Source: Pseudomonas fluorescens
GTDB lineage: Bacteria; Pseudomonadota; Gammaproteobacteria; Pseudomonadales; Pseudomonadaceae
NCBI RefSeq assembly: GCF_900636825.1
Contig: NZ_LR134318.1
Location: 1,645,501-1,709,500, forward strand
Direction of reading: 5' to 3'
Length of the DNA: 64,000 bases
The notes below the pieces were generated by a model that saw only the letters and a program-made list of their open reading frames with translations, was not told the origin of the DNA and did not search any database. Below, piece after piece: positions 63,065-64,000 of this stretch (its first letter is position 1; each line of letters begins with the position of its first letter). Made by a program: the position numbers and the translations under genes.

Positions 63065-63804
63065 TGGATGTTTTAAGCCTTATCGGGATCATCATGGCGT
63101 TCGTCGCCATCATCGGCGGCAACTACCTTGAAGGCGGTCACCTCGGTGCGCTGGCCAACGGCCCGGCGGCGTTGATCGTGCTGGGTGGCACGGTCGGTGC
63201 CGCGCTGCTGCAATCGCCGATGAGCGCGTTCAAGCGCGCCATGCAGATTCTCGCCTGGATCCTGTTTCCGCCACGCGTCGATCTGGCCGGTGGCATTGAC
63301 CGGGTCGTCAACTGGAGCCTCACTGCGCGCAAGGAAGGCTTGCTGGGGCTGGAAGGCGTGGCCGATGCCGAGCCCGACAATTACTCGCGCAAGGGCCTGC
63401 AATTGCTGGTCGATGGTGCCGAGCCGGAAGCGATTCGCAGCATTCTCGAAGTGGACTTCTACACCCAGGAAGCCCGCGACATCGAAGCCGCCAAGGTCTT
63501 CGAAAGCATGGGCGGTTACGCGCCGACCATCGGCATCATCGGTGCGGTGATGGGCCTGATTCATGTGATGGGCAACCTGGCGGATCCGACGCAACTGGGC
63601 AGCGGCATCGCCGTGGCCTTCGTCGCGACGATCTACGGCGTGGCCAGTGCCAACCTGGTGTTGCTGCCGGTGGCGGCCAAGCTGAAGTCGATCGCGTTGC
63701 GGCAGTCGCGTTATCGCGAAATGTTGCTGGAAGGAATTCTGTCGATCGCCGAAGGTGAAAACCCGCGCTCTATCGAGCTGAAGCTTCAGGGCTTCATGGA
63801 TTGA
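63064..63804 (+). CDS. motC: Flagellar motor protein MotC (MotA-type stator)
   Basis: A 246-residue MotA/ExbB-family inner-membrane protein forming a proton channel stator with MotD. Membrane helices are visible at the start ('VLSLIGIIMAFVAIIGGNYL'), near residue 35 ('PAALIVLGGTVGAALLQSPM') and in the second half ('APTIGIIGAVMGLIHVM', 'AFVATIYGVASANLVLLPVA'). Pseudomonas has two stators; the one downstream of cheB is MotCD. ATG 63064 overlaps the cheB stop. A GTG at 63055 is an unlikely earlier start. Confidence 0.95.
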   Translation: MDVLSLIGIIMAFVAIIGGNYLEGGHLGALANGPAALIVLGGTVGAALLQSPMSAFKRAMQILAWILFPPRVDLAGGIDRVVNWSLTARKEGLLGLEGVADAEPDNYSRKGLQLLVDGAEPEAIRSILEVDFYTQEARDIEAAKVFESMGGYAPTIGIIGAVMGLIHVMGNLADPTQLGSGIAVAFVATIYGVASANLVLLPVAAKLKSIALRQSRYREMLLEGILSIAEGENPRSIELKLQGFMD

Positions 63805-63819
63805 TGGGGGAGATGGAAT

Positions 63820-64000
63820 ATGGCTCGTCGCAGGCATCAGGAAGAACACGTTAATCACGAGCGCTGGCTCGTGTCCTACGCGGATTTCATCACCTTGCTG
63901 TTCGCGTTCTTCGTGGTGATGTACTCGATTTCGTCGATCAACGAAGGCAAGTACAAAGTCATTTCCGAAGCGCTGATCGGCGTGTTTACCGACGCTGATC
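63820..64000 (+). CDS. motD: Flagellar motor protein MotD (MotB-type stator), 5' part
   Basis: The first 60 codons of a MotB-family gene cut by the window end. The N-terminus is basic ('MARRRHQEEHVNHERWLVSY') and leads into a single transmembrane helix starting 'ADFITLLFAFFVVMYS', whose Asp is the expected proton-binding residue. The peptidoglycan-binding OmpA-like domain is beyond the window. It is 15 bp after motC. Confidence 0.93.
   Translation, partial: MARRRHQEEHVNHERWLVSYADFITLLFAFFVVMYSISSINEGKYKVISEALIGVFTDAD

Noticed and set aside
1..64000. tRNA, rRNA or phage attachment site explaining the island
   Set aside because: No tRNA- or rRNA-like sequence and no integrase gene were seen. 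The glycosylation island shows no obvious att-type direct repeats at its edges.

Overview
The window is a stretch of a Pseudomonas chromosome, most likely from the P. fluorescens group, carrying most of the polar-flagellum and chemotaxis supercluster. The evidence is the gene order (flgI-J-K-L, a glycosylation island, fliC-flaG-fliD-fliS-fliT, fleQ, fleSR, fliEFGHIJ, a partner-switch module, fliK, fliLMNOPQR-flhB, flhA-flhF-fleN-fliA, cheYZAB-motCD), the Pseudomonas-specific regulators FleQ/FleS/FleR/FleN, and repeated REP-type palindromes with the core GTAGGAGCTGCCG. Almost every gene is on the + strand. The only clear minus-strand gene is the transposase of an IS481-type element between flhB and flhA.

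Layout. 1-5283: end of the P-ring gene flgI, then flgJ, flgK and flgL. 5334-27552: an accessory glycosylation island. It holds a four-module glycosyltransferase, an array of five 190-bp repeats, a CDP-sugar cassette (glucose-1-phosphate cytidylyltransferase, CDP-glucose 4,6-dehydratase, 3,5-epimerase-like protein, C-methyltransferase, NAD-dependent reductase, a second methyltransferase and a CmcI-type methyltransferase), a second large glycosyltransferase, a complete pseudaminic acid pathway (pseB, C, F, a pseG-pseH fusion, pseI), a ketoacyl-ACP synthase III, a Maf-type flagellin glycosyltransferase and a small partner gene. 27795-31445: flagellin, FlaG, cap protein and the chaperones FliS/FliT. 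31619-35813: the regulators FleQ, FleS and FleR. 35941-41702: MS ring, switch and export ATPase genes. 41663-42122: a tandem repeat that contains the 3' end of fliJ. 42204-44597: an HsbA/HsbR-like STAS, RR-PP2C-kinase and Hpt module. 44703-55173: fliK, fliL-R, flhB, the IS and flhA. 55185-64000: flhF, fleN, fliA, cheY, cheZ, cheA, cheB, motC and the start of motD.

The regulatory logic can be read directly. Sigma-54 (GG-N10-GC) promoters lie before fleSR, fliE, fliK, fliL and flhA, as expected for the FleQ- and FleR-controlled tiers. Sigma-28 sites lie before fliC and fliS, with a weaker one before cheY. Intrinsic terminators follow pseI, the KAS III gene, fliC and fliD.

The most interesting points are: (i) two separate nucleotide-sugar routes in one flagellin-modification island, one of them predicted to make a CDP-linked C-methyl-branched 6-deoxysugar; (ii) four copies of a FliM/CheZ-like 'DxEFExLLDxLHG' motif in the CheA linker, with related motifs in FliM, FliN and CheZ; (iii) an IS481-type insertion with a TCTAGA duplication that supplies the transposase stop codon; and (iv) a tandem repeat that has captured the end of fliJ.
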